From contig NZ_JTAN02000006.1 in the NCBI RefSeq assembly GCF_000949135.2, positions 25,384 through 89,383 of the forward strand: a stretch of DNA of 64,000 bases, read 5' to 3'. The notes beneath the pieces were generated by a model that worked only from the letters and a program-made list of their open reading frames with translations, searched no databases and was not told the DNA's origin. Source of the stretch: Burkholderia sp. USMB20. GTDB lineage: Bacteria > Pseudomonadota > Gammaproteobacteria > Burkholderiales > Burkholderiaceae. Every line of letters starts with the position of its first letter. Within the stretch, counting starts at the first letter, position 1. The position numbers and the translations under genes were made by a program. Positions 24,854 through 32,905 of this stretch are shown here, in pieces.

Positions 24854-26407
24854 ATGGCCAGGACCGCCCGGATCGTCGAAATCCCGTCGCTCGGCGCGCT
24901 CGACCGCGCGGCCGGCGACCTGAGCCGCCAGCTCGCGCAGGTGTTGCGGGACGCAGTGCGCCGCGGCGACGTGCGGCCCGGCGACACGCTGCCGTCCACG
25001 CGGCTGCTCGCGGCGTCGCTGCAGGTCTCGCGCGGCACCGTCGTCGACGCGTATGCGCAACTCGTCGCCGAAGGCTTCCTGGAGTCGCGCGGCGGCGCCG
25101 GCACGCGGGTCGCGAACGCGCTGGCCGAGCCGTCGCCGCCGGCTGGCGGACCGCCGCCGCCCGCCAGCGCGCCGCCCATGCCGGCCTGCCCGAACCGGCC
25201 CGCGACGTTCGCGCGGATCGCCCGCGAATTCCGTCCGCTGCCGGCCGCGCCGTTCGCGATCTCGGTGCCGGTCGGGCTCACCGCGCCCGACGACATCTGG
25301 CGCCGGCTCGGCAACCGCCTGCGCGCCCGCGGCGCCGGCGCGCCGTCCGGTTATGCGGATCCGCAAGGCGCGCTACCGCTGCGCGAAGCGATCGCCGATT
25401 ACGTGCGCCGCTCGCGCTCGGTGCGCTGCAGCGCCGAGCAGGTCGTTATCACCAGCGGCACGCAACCGGGCCTGCACCTCGCGAGCCAGGTCCTGCTCGG
25501 CCCGAACGATCGCGCGTGGGTCGAGAATCCCGCCTATCGCGGCATCACCGCGCTGCTCGAGAGCACCGGGCGGCACGACGCGATGGTCCGCGTGCCGGTC
25601 GACGCGGACGGCATCGACGTCGAGGCCGGCATCCGTCTCGCGCCGGACGCGCGTGCGGCGTTCGTCACGCCATCGCACCAGTATCCGCTCGGGATGCCGA
25701 TGAGCATGGCGCGCCGCAACGCGCTGCTCGGCTGGGCGCGCGCGCATCGCGCATGGGTGGTCGAGGACGACTACGACAGCGAGCTGCGCTACGAAGGCTA
25801 TCCGTTCCCGTCGCTGCAAGGCCTGGATCCGGAACACGTGATCTATCTCGGCACGTTCAGCAAGATCCTGTTCCCGTCGCTGCGACTCGGCTACGTGATC
25901 GCGCCCGCCGAGCTCGTGCCCGCGTTCTGCGGCGCGCGCGCGCTGATGGATCGCCATGCGCCGACCGCCGATCAGCACGTACTCGCCGCCTTCATCGCGG
26001 AAGGCCATCTCGACCGCCACATCCGCCGCGTGCGCGGCGTCTACGCGGAACAGCGCGCGCTGCTGATCGACACGCTCGGCGCGCGGCTGCCGCGCGAGCG
26101 CGCCTGGGTGCAGCCGGGCGATCAGGGGATGCACGTCGTGCTGTGGCTCGCGGAAGGGATCGACGATCTCGACGTGGTGGCGCGCGCCGCGCAGGCGGGC
26201 GTGGCGGTGCGCGCGGTGTCGCCGATGTTCGCGCCGGGCACCGCGCGTCCGGGCCTCGTGCTCGGCTTCGGCGGGTTCGATCGCGCACGGATGGAAGCGG
26301 CCGCGCAGCGGCTCGCTGATGTGGTCGGCGAAGCGGCCGGCGTCGATTCGTCGGAGGAATCGCGACGACGCACGCGACCAAAGGTTGTCTGCGGGCAACA
26401 AACGTAA
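24854..26407 (+). CDS. MocR/PdxR-type transcriptional regulator with aminotransferase domain
   Basis: A 517-residue fusion of a GntR winged helix (about residues 10-85, PSTRLLAASLQVSRGTVVDAYAQLVAEGFL) and a fold-type I aminotransferase domain. A Pro/Ala-rich linker (about 90-115) joins them. The PLP-binding lysine lies in LGTFSKILFPSLRLGY, and VVEDDYDSELRYEG holds the Asp that contacts the pyridine nitrogen. Such proteins sense PLP or an amino compound. The ATG at 24854 follows CAGAATC with no strong ribosome site. It probably regulates itself and the divergent PaiB-like gene. Confidence 0.92.
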   Translation: MARTARIVEIPSLGALDRAAGDLSRQLAQVLRDAVRRGDVRPGDTLPSTRLLAASLQVSRGTVVDAYAQLVAEGFLESRGGAGTRVANALAEPSPPAGGPPPPASAPPMPACPNRPATFARIAREFRPLPAAPFAISVPVGLTAPDDIWRRLGNRLRARGAGAPSGYADPQGALPLREAIADYVRRSRSVRCSAEQVVITSGTQPGLHLASQVLLGPNDRAWVENPAYRGITALLESTGRHDAMVRVPVDADGIDVEAGIRLAPDARAAFVTPSHQYPLGMPMSMARRNALLGWARAHRAWVVEDDYDSELRYEGYPFPSLQGLDPEHVIYLGTFSKILFPSLRLGYVIAPAELVPAFCGARALMDRHAPTADQHVLAAFIAEGHLDRHIRRVRGVYAEQRALLIDTLGARLPRERAWVQPGDQGMHVVLWLAEGIDDLDVVARAAQAGVAVRAVSPMFAPGTARPGLVLGFGGFDRARMEAAAQRLADVVGEAAGVDSSEESRRRTRPKVVCGQQT

Positions 26408-26504
26408 TCGTCTGTAACGCCTGCAGGAAAACCGGCGTTTTGGCCACAGGTGACGCTGCGCGGTTTGCTAGGATCGCGCCTTTTCCGCTCGCGCTCCTGC
26501 CGCC

Positions 26505-28703
26505 GTGAATCGCTTCGTGCCGTATCTTCGAGATCTGTGGCTTCGCTGCCGTACCGGCGCACGCGCGCTCGGCGCCGGCGCGTGGCATCGCCTGCGCCAT
26601 TCGACGCGCCGCGGCGTCGCGCTGACGCTTGCCGCGATCCCCGTGCTCGGCCTGCTGGTCCTGCTCGCGTTCGTGCCGTTCACGCCGAGCATCGGCGACA
26701 TCCGCAAGGCGCGCATCGACCGTCCGGCGCGCGTGCTGTCGGCCGACGGCCAGCTGATCGCCGAGTTCCGGCCCGTGAACCGCGAATGGGTGCCGCTCAA
26801 GCAGATCTCGCCGCACATGGTCGACGCACTGATCGCGACCGAGGACCACCGCTTCTACGCGCATCACGGCATCGACTGGCGCCGCACGCTCGCGGCCGGG
26901 CTGCATACATTCTCGGGCAGCCGCCAGGGCGGCTCGACGATCACGCAGCAGCTCGCCCGCAATCTGTATCCGGACGAAGTCGGCCGCGCGCCGACGCTCA
27001 CGCGCAAGGTGAAGGAGCTGATCACCGCGTTCAAGATCGAGGCGGTGTACAGCAAGGACGAGATTCTCGAAACTTACCTGAACACCGTGCCGTTCCTGTA
27101 CAACGCGTACGGCGTCGAAATGGCCGCGCGCACCTATTTCGGCAAATCGGCGGACCAGCTCGACATCGTCGAAAGCGCGACGCTCGTCGGGATGCTGAAG
27201 GGCAACAGCTACTACAACCCGGTGCTGAATCCGGAGCGCGCGGTCCAGCGCCGCAACATCGTGCTCGCGCGGATGGCCGCGATGGGCATGCTGTCGCCGC
27301 GGCAGCTCGCGCAACTGCAGCGCCGCCCGCTGCGCGTCGACTTCGAGCCGCAGACCGCGCAACCCGGCCCGGCCCCGCACTTCGCGGTGCAGCTGCGCAA
27401 GTGGCTGATCGCCTGGGCCGATCGCAACAACTACGACCTCTACGCGGACGGCCTCGTCGTGCGCACGACGCTCGATGCGCAGCTGCAGGACATCGCGACG
27501 CGAGCGCTGACGCAGCAAACCGACCGCCTGCAGGCGATCGCCGATGACGCGTGGCACAACTCGTCCGGCTGCGGGCTGCGCAACGACCTGTTCCGCGGCT
27601 TCATCCGGCAGACGCCCGACTATCGCGACGCGCGCGCCGCCGGGCTCGCCGACGCGGCCGCGCTGAAGCAGCTCGGCGCGAATCGCGCGTTCGTGCGCGC
27701 GTTGTGCGAGCGCAAGACGCAGGTACAGGCCGGCTTCGTCGCGCTCGATCCGCGCAACGGCGCGATTCGCGCGTGGGTCGGCAGCCCCGACTTCGGCAGC
27801 GAGCCGTTCGATCACGTCGTGCAGGCGCGGCGCCAGCCGGGCTCGACATTCAAGCCGTTCGTCTATGGCGCCGCGTTCGCGGACGGCATGCGGCCGGACG
27901 ATACGTTCGTCGATCGTCCGGTGGCGATCCCGATCGGCGCGCACGCGGTGTGGCGTCCGACCGATGCCGAACCGCCGACGGACGCGCCGATGACCCTGCG
28001 CGACGCGCTCGCCCTGTCGCGCAATCGCATCACCGCGCAGGTGATGCAGCGCGAAGGCGCGCCCAGGGTCGCACAGCTCGCACGTGCGATGGGCGTGCGC
28101 GAAAGCCCGCTCGACGCGGTGCCGTCGCTCGCGCTCGGTACGAGCCCCGTCACGCTGAAGGAAATGGTGTCCGCGTACGGGACGATCGCGAACCGCGGCG
28201 TGTACGTCGCGCCGCAGATGATCACGCGCATCGAGGATCGCGACGGCAAGGTGCTCGCCGCATTCGGCAGCGCGCCGCCCGAACGCGCGATGCCGGTGGC
28301 CGCGGCACAGACGCTGGTCGACGTGATGCGTGGCGTCGTCGATTACGGGACCGGTGCCGACATCCGCTCGCGCTACGGGATTCGCATCGACGTCGCGGGC
28401 AAGACCGGCACGACGCAGGACAACACGGACGGCTGGTTCATCCTGATGCATCCGCAACTGGTGGCCGGCGCCTGGGTCGGCTTCGACGACGGCAACGTGA
28501 CGCTGCGCAGCGACTATTGGGGCGCGGGCGCGCACAGCGCGCTGCCGATCGTCGGCTCGTTCTACGATGCGGCGCTGCGTGCGCGTGCGATCGACCCGCA
28601 TGTGCAGTTCTCGCCCGACTTCCGGCCGCGCAGCGCGCCGGCGCCGGCACCGAGGCGGCGTCCGCATCCGGGCCTGTTCGACTGGCTGAAGATTTTCCGC
28701 TGA
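26505..28703 (+). CDS. class A penicillin-binding protein (PBP1A/1C-like, bifunctional)
   Basis: Polymerises and cross-links peptidoglycan in the periplasm. The 732-residue protein has one N-terminal membrane anchor (VALTLAAIPVLGLLVLLAFV) and a GT51 glycosyltransferase domain with the catalytic Glu in ATEDHRFYAHHGID and the QGGSTITQQLARN block. The transpeptidase domain follows with the active serine in GSTFKPF, the second motif LSRNRIT and the third KTGTTQD. It starts at GTG 26505. It is shorter than PBP1A and lacks its OB insert, and the YSKDEILETYLN block matches PBP1B/1C types. The small SnoaL-like gene follows. Confidence 0.93.
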   Translation: MNRFVPYLRDLWLRCRTGARALGAGAWHRLRHSTRRGVALTLAAIPVLGLLVLLAFVPFTPSIGDIRKARIDRPARVLSADGQLIAEFRPVNREWVPLKQISPHMVDALIATEDHRFYAHHGIDWRRTLAAGLHTFSGSRQGGSTITQQLARNLYPDEVGRAPTLTRKVKELITAFKIEAVYSKDEILETYLNTVPFLYNAYGVEMAARTYFGKSADQLDIVESATLVGMLKGNSYYNPVLNPERAVQRRNIVLARMAAMGMLSPRQLAQLQRRPLRVDFEPQTAQPGPAPHFAVQLRKWLIAWADRNNYDLYADGLVVRTTLDAQLQDIATRALTQQTDRLQAIADDAWHNSSGCGLRNDLFRGFIRQTPDYRDARAAGLADAAALKQLGANRAFVRALCERKTQVQAGFVALDPRNGAIRAWVGSPDFGSEPFDHVVQARRQPGSTFKPFVYGAAFADGMRPDDTFVDRPVAIPIGAHAVWRPTDAEPPTDAPMTLRDALALSRNRITAQVMQREGAPRVAQLARAMGVRESPLDAVPSLALGTSPVTLKEMVSAYGTIANRGVYVAPQMITRIEDRDGKVLAAFGSAPPERAMPVAAAQTLVDVMRGVVDYGTGADIRSRYGIRIDVAGKTGTTQDNTDGWFILMHPQLVAGAWVGFDDGNVTLRSDYWGAGAHSALPIVGSFYDAALRARAIDPHVQFSPDFRPRSAPAPAPRRRPHPGLFDWLKIFR

Positions 28704-28801
28704 GCGCGGCACGACTAAGACGCTTCGTCCACCCGGACGAAGCGATCCCGGCCCGCACCGCGCATCATCGACGCAACCCGTCCATCGATGCCGGAGGCCG
28801 C

Positions 28802-29248
28802 ATGACCCACAGCGCTGTCCAAATCGCGAACCTGCTGTACCGCTACGCGGAGCTGCTCGACGCCGGTGACCTGCCGGGGATGGCGGCGCTGTTCCGGCAT
28901 GCGCGGATCAAGGTCGCGGAAGCGGCGCCGACGATCGGCGCCGATGAATTGCTCGCGCTGTTCGACGCGCGCGTGAAGCGCTACGCGTGCGGCACGCCGC
29001 GCACGAAGCATGTAATCACGAATCCGCTCATCGAGATCGACGAAGCCGCGCATCGCGCGACAGCTCGCTCGTACTACACGGTGCTGCAGGCCGTCGACGG
29101 CCTCGCGCTGCAGCCGATCGCGGCGGGCCGCTATCACGACGCGTTCGAGCGCGTCGACGGCGCATGGCGTTTCGCGTTCCGCGACTACACGCTGTTCGAT
29201 TTCGCGGGCGACCTGCGTCGCCACCTGAACGATGCGCCGGCCGCTTGA
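28802..29248 (+). CDS. SnoaL-like / NTF2-fold protein
   Basis: A 148-residue cytosolic protein of the SnoaL_4/NTF2-like fold (HSAVQIANLLYRYAELLDAGDLPGMAALF, then YYTVLQAVDGLALQPIAAGRYHDAFERVDGAWRFAFRDYTLFDF). Members are small isomerases, dehydratases or ligand-binding proteins; the aromatic-dioxygenase beta-subunit fold is related. GGAGG lies 6-10 bases before the ATG. No linked pathway gene tells its substrate. Confidence 0.86.
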   Translation: MTHSAVQIANLLYRYAELLDAGDLPGMAALFRHARIKVAEAAPTIGADELLALFDARVKRYACGTPRTKHVITNPLIEIDEAAHRATARSYYTVLQAVDGLALQPIAAGRYHDAFERVDGAWRFAFRDYTLFDFAGDLRRHLNDAPAA

Positions 29249-29368
29249 CGCGCCGGCCGGCGAACGCGGCCGGCAATGCGCTCAGGCCGCCGCGAGCGTC
29301 GCGACCAGTGCGTCGAACTGCGGCGCCCACGCCGCGCAACCTTCGTCGCGCCGGCGGACCGGCTGTCG

Positions 29369-30679
29369 TCAGTCCGCCGTGTCGCCGCTCTTCGGCAGCT
29401 TCGACCATGCGTTGCGTCCCGGCGCCGGCGACCATGCCGGACGCGTCTTGCGCGCGCTGTCGATCACGACCAGGTAGCGCCCGGCGATCGGCGTGACGTC
29501 GCGATCGCGGCGCAGCACCCACAACGACTTGCCGTCCTCGACGCGCGCCTCGTAGTCGTCGTCGAGGATGCCGTGCTGGTCCAGGAACGCGTTCAGCGAA
29601 GCAGGAATCCGCACGCAGCCTTTCGAGTGCCGGATGCCGAGCAGCGGCTCGAGGCGATCGGGATCGGTCGCGTGCATCTGGAAGCGCATCGGCGACTTGC
29701 CGCCCTTGCCCCAGCCGCGCTCGCCGTCCACCCAGCCGAAGTCGTAGATGCGCATGTCGCGCTTGCCGTAGCCGCGAATACCGTTGTCGTTCGTCGTGCC
29801 TTCCGCGCGGAAATCCATGTTGTCGGGCGAGTGATGGAACACGCCGAGCGGCGTCAGGAAGTGATCGTATTTGCCGGGCCAGCCGGTGCCGACCGGCGAC
29901 GCGCCGATCATCAGCCACGCATTGGTCGGCGTCGCGCGGAAGTAGATAAACAGCGCCTGCACGTTCGGCGCGCGGTCGACGATCGCGACGTATTCGCCGG
30001 CCAGGTCGCCGAGGTCAGCATCGGCGAGCGCCTGCTGAAGACGGACGCCATACGCGCGCTGCTCGCTCGCGGGCACGCTCAGGCGTCGCGTGACTTCCTG
30101 CGTGAAGCGCTTGCGCATGTCGATCGCACGCGCGGTTGCGCTCTTCGCTTCGTCGGCCGACAGCGGCGGGTGCCGGCGCGGCGGCGTCGGTGCGGGTGCT
30201 TCGGCTTCGCTTGCCGGCGTGCCGGATGCTGCCGATGCAGGCGAGGCCTCCGATGCTGCCGATGCGGCGGAAGCCGGGGATGCCCCGCTGGCAGGCGACG
30301 CATGATGCGCGGCGGATGCCGCGGATGACGGAGCGACTCCGGACGACACATGCGCCGGCGAAGCCGGATGCGCGGCCGAAGCCGCGGATGACGACGCGAC
30401 TCCCGACGACCCATGCGCCGGCGAAGCCGAACGCGCGGCCGAAGCCGCGGACGACGGCGCGACTCCCGACGACCCATGCGCCGACGAAGCCGAATGCGCG
30501 GCCGAAGCCGTTGATGAGGACGACGTAGCAGTGGCCGACGGCACGTCGGACGCGGCAAAGGCGGGCCGCGCGACAAGCACGGAGATCGGGAGAACGGCCG
30601 CGAGCCACACATACGTGGCGACCGCGAGAGTATGGCAACGCGGCTTGGACAACCGCCGCGTCAGGTCGGAGAGCATCAT
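29369..30679 (-). CDS. exported L,D-transpeptidase (YkuD family) with Ser/Ala/His-rich repeat region
   Basis: Makes 3-3 peptidoglycan cross-links or attaches proteins to the wall. The product is about 436 residues: a membrane/signal segment (YVWLAAVLPISVLVARPAFA), a low-complexity Ser/Ala/Pro/His region with three 21-residue tandem repeats, and a YkuD domain with the catalytic Cys in RHSKGCVRIP and the upstream His in VFHHSPDNMDF. The start is uncertain: ATG 30679 or 30676 directly precedes the signal region, while an in-frame ATG at 30730 would add 17 residues. It is convergent with the SnoaL-like gene. Confidence 0.88.
   Translation of the reverse strand: MMLSDLTRRLSKPRCHTLAVATYVWLAAVLPISVLVARPAFAASDVPSATATSSSSTASAAHSASSAHGSSGVAPSSAASAARSASPAHGSSGVASSSAASAAHPASPAHVSSGVAPSSAASAAHHASPASGASPASAASAASEASPASAASGTPASEAEAPAPTPPRRHPPLSADEAKSATARAIDMRKRFTQEVTRRLSVPASEQRAYGVRLQQALADADLGDLAGEYVAIVDRAPNVQALFIYFRATPTNAWLMIGASPVGTGWPGKYDHFLTPLGVFHHSPDNMDFRAEGTTNDNGIRGYGKRDMRIYDFGWVDGERGWGKGGKSPMRFQMHATDPDRLEPLLGIRHSKGCVRIPASLNAFLDQHGILDDDYEARVEDGKSLWVLRRDRDVTPIAGRYLVVIDSARKTRPAWSPAPGRNAWSKLPKSGDTAD
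30320..30508 (-). repeat. three 63-bp tandem repeats inside the L,D-transpeptidase gene
   Basis: Three near-identical 63-base units, each encoding 21 residues of the form ASAAxxASPAHGSSGVAPSSA, plus a partial fourth unit. The unit length keeps the reading frame, so copy number can vary without loss of function. Confidence 0.9.
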
Positions 30680-31064
30680 GCGATCGAAGCCATCGGCCGA
30701 ACCGGCCGCCGCACGTTGCGAACGGCGCATCTCCCGCGCGAGCCATCGACACGCCGGCCGCACGCATGTGCCCGGCGCCGACGCCTCTTCGCGGTGGAGT
30801 CGTTCGCAGTACAACGCGTTCGGTCCAATGGCGGCTAATGAGTCGTCAGATCTTTCATTCTACCCGCGCGGACACGAATCGGCAGGGCCGCCTCCCCGGT
30901 TTCGCCGCGGTTTTGCGTTTCGTCACGCTTTGTTTCAACTCATTGCTGCTTGATGCGCCGCTGCATGGCAGGTTGCTTCGCCGGACGTGTCCGGCAATAC
31001 AAAACCGAAACGCCCGGAAATTCACTCGCATGCTGCATACGACACGCGAGCGCGCAACCCCCGT
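30680..31064. other. intergenic, no gene seen
   Basis: About 385 bases between the left-reading L,D-transpeptidase and the stop of the left-reading MFS gene. It must hold the transpeptidase promoter. I see no convincing small gene, repeat or terminator hairpin. Confidence 0.5.
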
Positions 31065-32483
31065 CTACTTCGAAATGGTTTCGAGCGCGATGCCCTTGGT
31101 GCGCGGCCCCATGAACCCGATCGCGGCCATCACGATCACCATCGCGCCGGCGATGAACGCGAACACGCCGAACGTGCCGAAACCCTTCAGCACGGCCGCG
31201 ATCACGAACGACGAGAAGATCGCCGAGAAGCGGCTCCACGAGTAGACGAAGCCCACCGCGCGCGCGCGGATCGACGTCGGGAACAGCTCGGCCTGATACG
31301 CGTGGAAGCTGTACGACATGATGTTGCTCGCGAGCGTGAGGCCGATGCCGAGCACGATCAGGAACGCGCCCACCGTCGTCTGGCTGAACAACAGCCCGCA
31401 GACGACGATCGCCGCCGCCATCGCGACGATCACCGACTTGCGCTCGAAGCGGTCGGCGATCACGAGGCCGATCAGCGGGCCGAGCGGCGCCGCGAGCGCG
31501 ATCACGCTCGAATACATGAGACTCGACGTGATCGTGATGCCCTGCTTGATCAGCAGCGTCGGCACCCAGTTCGCGAAGCCGTAGAAGCCGACCGTCTGGA
31601 ACACGTTGAAGATCGTCATCATGATCGTGCGGCTGCGATACGGCGGCACCCACATGTCGCGGAAGCTGCCGCGCGGCGGCACCGGCTCGGCCGGCGCGGG
31701 CGGCGGCAGCGGCCGGCCGTATTCGGCTTCGACCTTCGCCTCGAGCGCGCGCATGATGCGATCGGCTTCGTCGACGCGGCCCTGCTGCGCAAGCCAGCGC
31801 GGGCTCTCCGGCAGCGCGCGGCGAATCCACCACACGAACAGCGCGCCGTGCGCGCCGATCAGCACGACCCAGCGCCAGCCGTCGAGGCCGAACGGTGCAT
31901 GGGGCACGAGCAGATACGCGAGGAATGCGACCACCGGCACCGCGACGAACCCGACCGCCTGCTCGCACGCGAACGCGCGGCCGCGGATCTGCTTCGGCAC
32001 GAGTTCGGAGATGTACGTGCCGATCGTCACCATCTCGACGCCGAGGCCGAGACCGACGACGAAGCGCCAGAAGTTCAGCCCGCCTGCCGTGTCCTGGAAC
32101 GCCATCACGACGTTGGCGGCCGTGTACCACAGCAGCGACCACGTGAAGATCGCGCGGCGGCCGAAGCGGTCCGCGAGGAAGCCGCATGCGATCGTGCCGA
32201 TGAAGAGGCCGGAGAACAGCGCGGCGATGAAGCTCGCGACGCCCGTGGTGCCGAACAGGCCGTGCGTCGTCGCGGACAGGATCCCGCTTTTCACGAGGCC
32301 CGGCGCGACGTAGCCGCTGTACAGCAGATCGTAGAGTTCGAAGAAGAAGCCAAGGCTCAGCAGCACGACGAGCTTCCAGACGCTGCGGGTCGGCGGCAGG
32401 CGGTCGAGGCGGGCTGAAATCGAGCCGGCGTCGATGGAAGAGGACGAGGTGGCTGCCTGGGGAAAGCTGTCCGTTGAGACCAT
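31065..32483 (-). CDS. MFS transporter (metabolite/sugar:H+ symporter type)
   Basis: A 472-residue inner-membrane carrier with about 12 helices. LGFFFELYDLLYSGYVAPGL, ADRFGRRAIF (the helix 2-3 motif), ISELVPKQIRGRAFACEQ and AELFPTSIRARAVGFVYSWSRF resemble the sugar-porter/AAHS/MHS groups. A long cytosolic loop with Pro-rich sequence (PLPPPAPAEPVPPRGS) separates the halves. The start at 32483 has AGGAGAC upstream. No linked catabolic gene suggests the substrate. Confidence 0.9.
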   Translation of the reverse strand: MVSTDSFPQAATSSSSIDAGSISARLDRLPPTRSVWKLVVLLSLGFFFELYDLLYSGYVAPGLVKSGILSATTHGLFGTTGVASFIAALFSGLFIGTIACGFLADRFGRRAIFTWSLLWYTAANVVMAFQDTAGGLNFWRFVVGLGLGVEMVTIGTYISELVPKQIRGRAFACEQAVGFVAVPVVAFLAYLLVPHAPFGLDGWRWVVLIGAHGALFVWWIRRALPESPRWLAQQGRVDEADRIMRALEAKVEAEYGRPLPPPAPAEPVPPRGSFRDMWVPPYRSRTIMMTIFNVFQTVGFYGFANWVPTLLIKQGITITSSLMYSSVIALAAPLGPLIGLVIADRFERKSVIVAMAAAIVVCGLLFSQTTVGAFLIVLGIGLTLASNIMSYSFHAYQAELFPTSIRARAVGFVYSWSRFSAIFSSFVIAAVLKGFGTFGVFAFIAGAMVIVMAAIGFMGPRTKGIALETISK

Positions 32484-32905
32484 CTGGGTCGTGTCTCCTG
32501 ATCGTGTCGTGTGTTGTTGTCCGGCGGCCGATCGGCCCGGCCGCCGTCGGGCGATTCGTCGCATTGTACCGGCACGCCGCGCGCGCCGCGTCGCGTGGCG
32601 AACCGGTTCGGACACCCCACTTTCGCGCCGGACCATGTGTAACTTGCGTAACTGTCTGTCGAATCCGTAAGGTTCGAAGGCATCGCGATCGTCTGCCACT
32701 CGCGCGCATCCGAAACCGGCACGGGCCCGTCTGCAAGGGGCTGCCGGGCCGTCGCGCGCCCGCGCCGGCACCGCGAGACACGACAGGCAACGTGCGCAAT
32801 CGGCAGCGCCGCCGCCGCCACGCCCCGGTAACATGCTACCGGGCCAACTCCCGGCTTCCGGGCGCCTTTCGGCACCCGACATTGTCGGCAAAACGTAAGC
32901 ATTCC
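32484..32905. promoter_or_regulatory. divergent intergenic region with palindrome CCGGTA-N6-TACCGG
   Basis: About 420 bases between the left-reading MFS gene and the right-reading channel gene, with no gene visible. At 32825-32842 is an 18-base near-palindrome (CCGGTAACATGCTACCGG, 16 of 18 positions symmetric), about 64 bases before the channel start, a candidate operator. Confidence 0.45.

Noticed and set aside
26122-26562. Minus-strand 146-residue frame at the PBP promoter
   Set aside because: Mostly antisense of the MocR gene; no start signal or domain.
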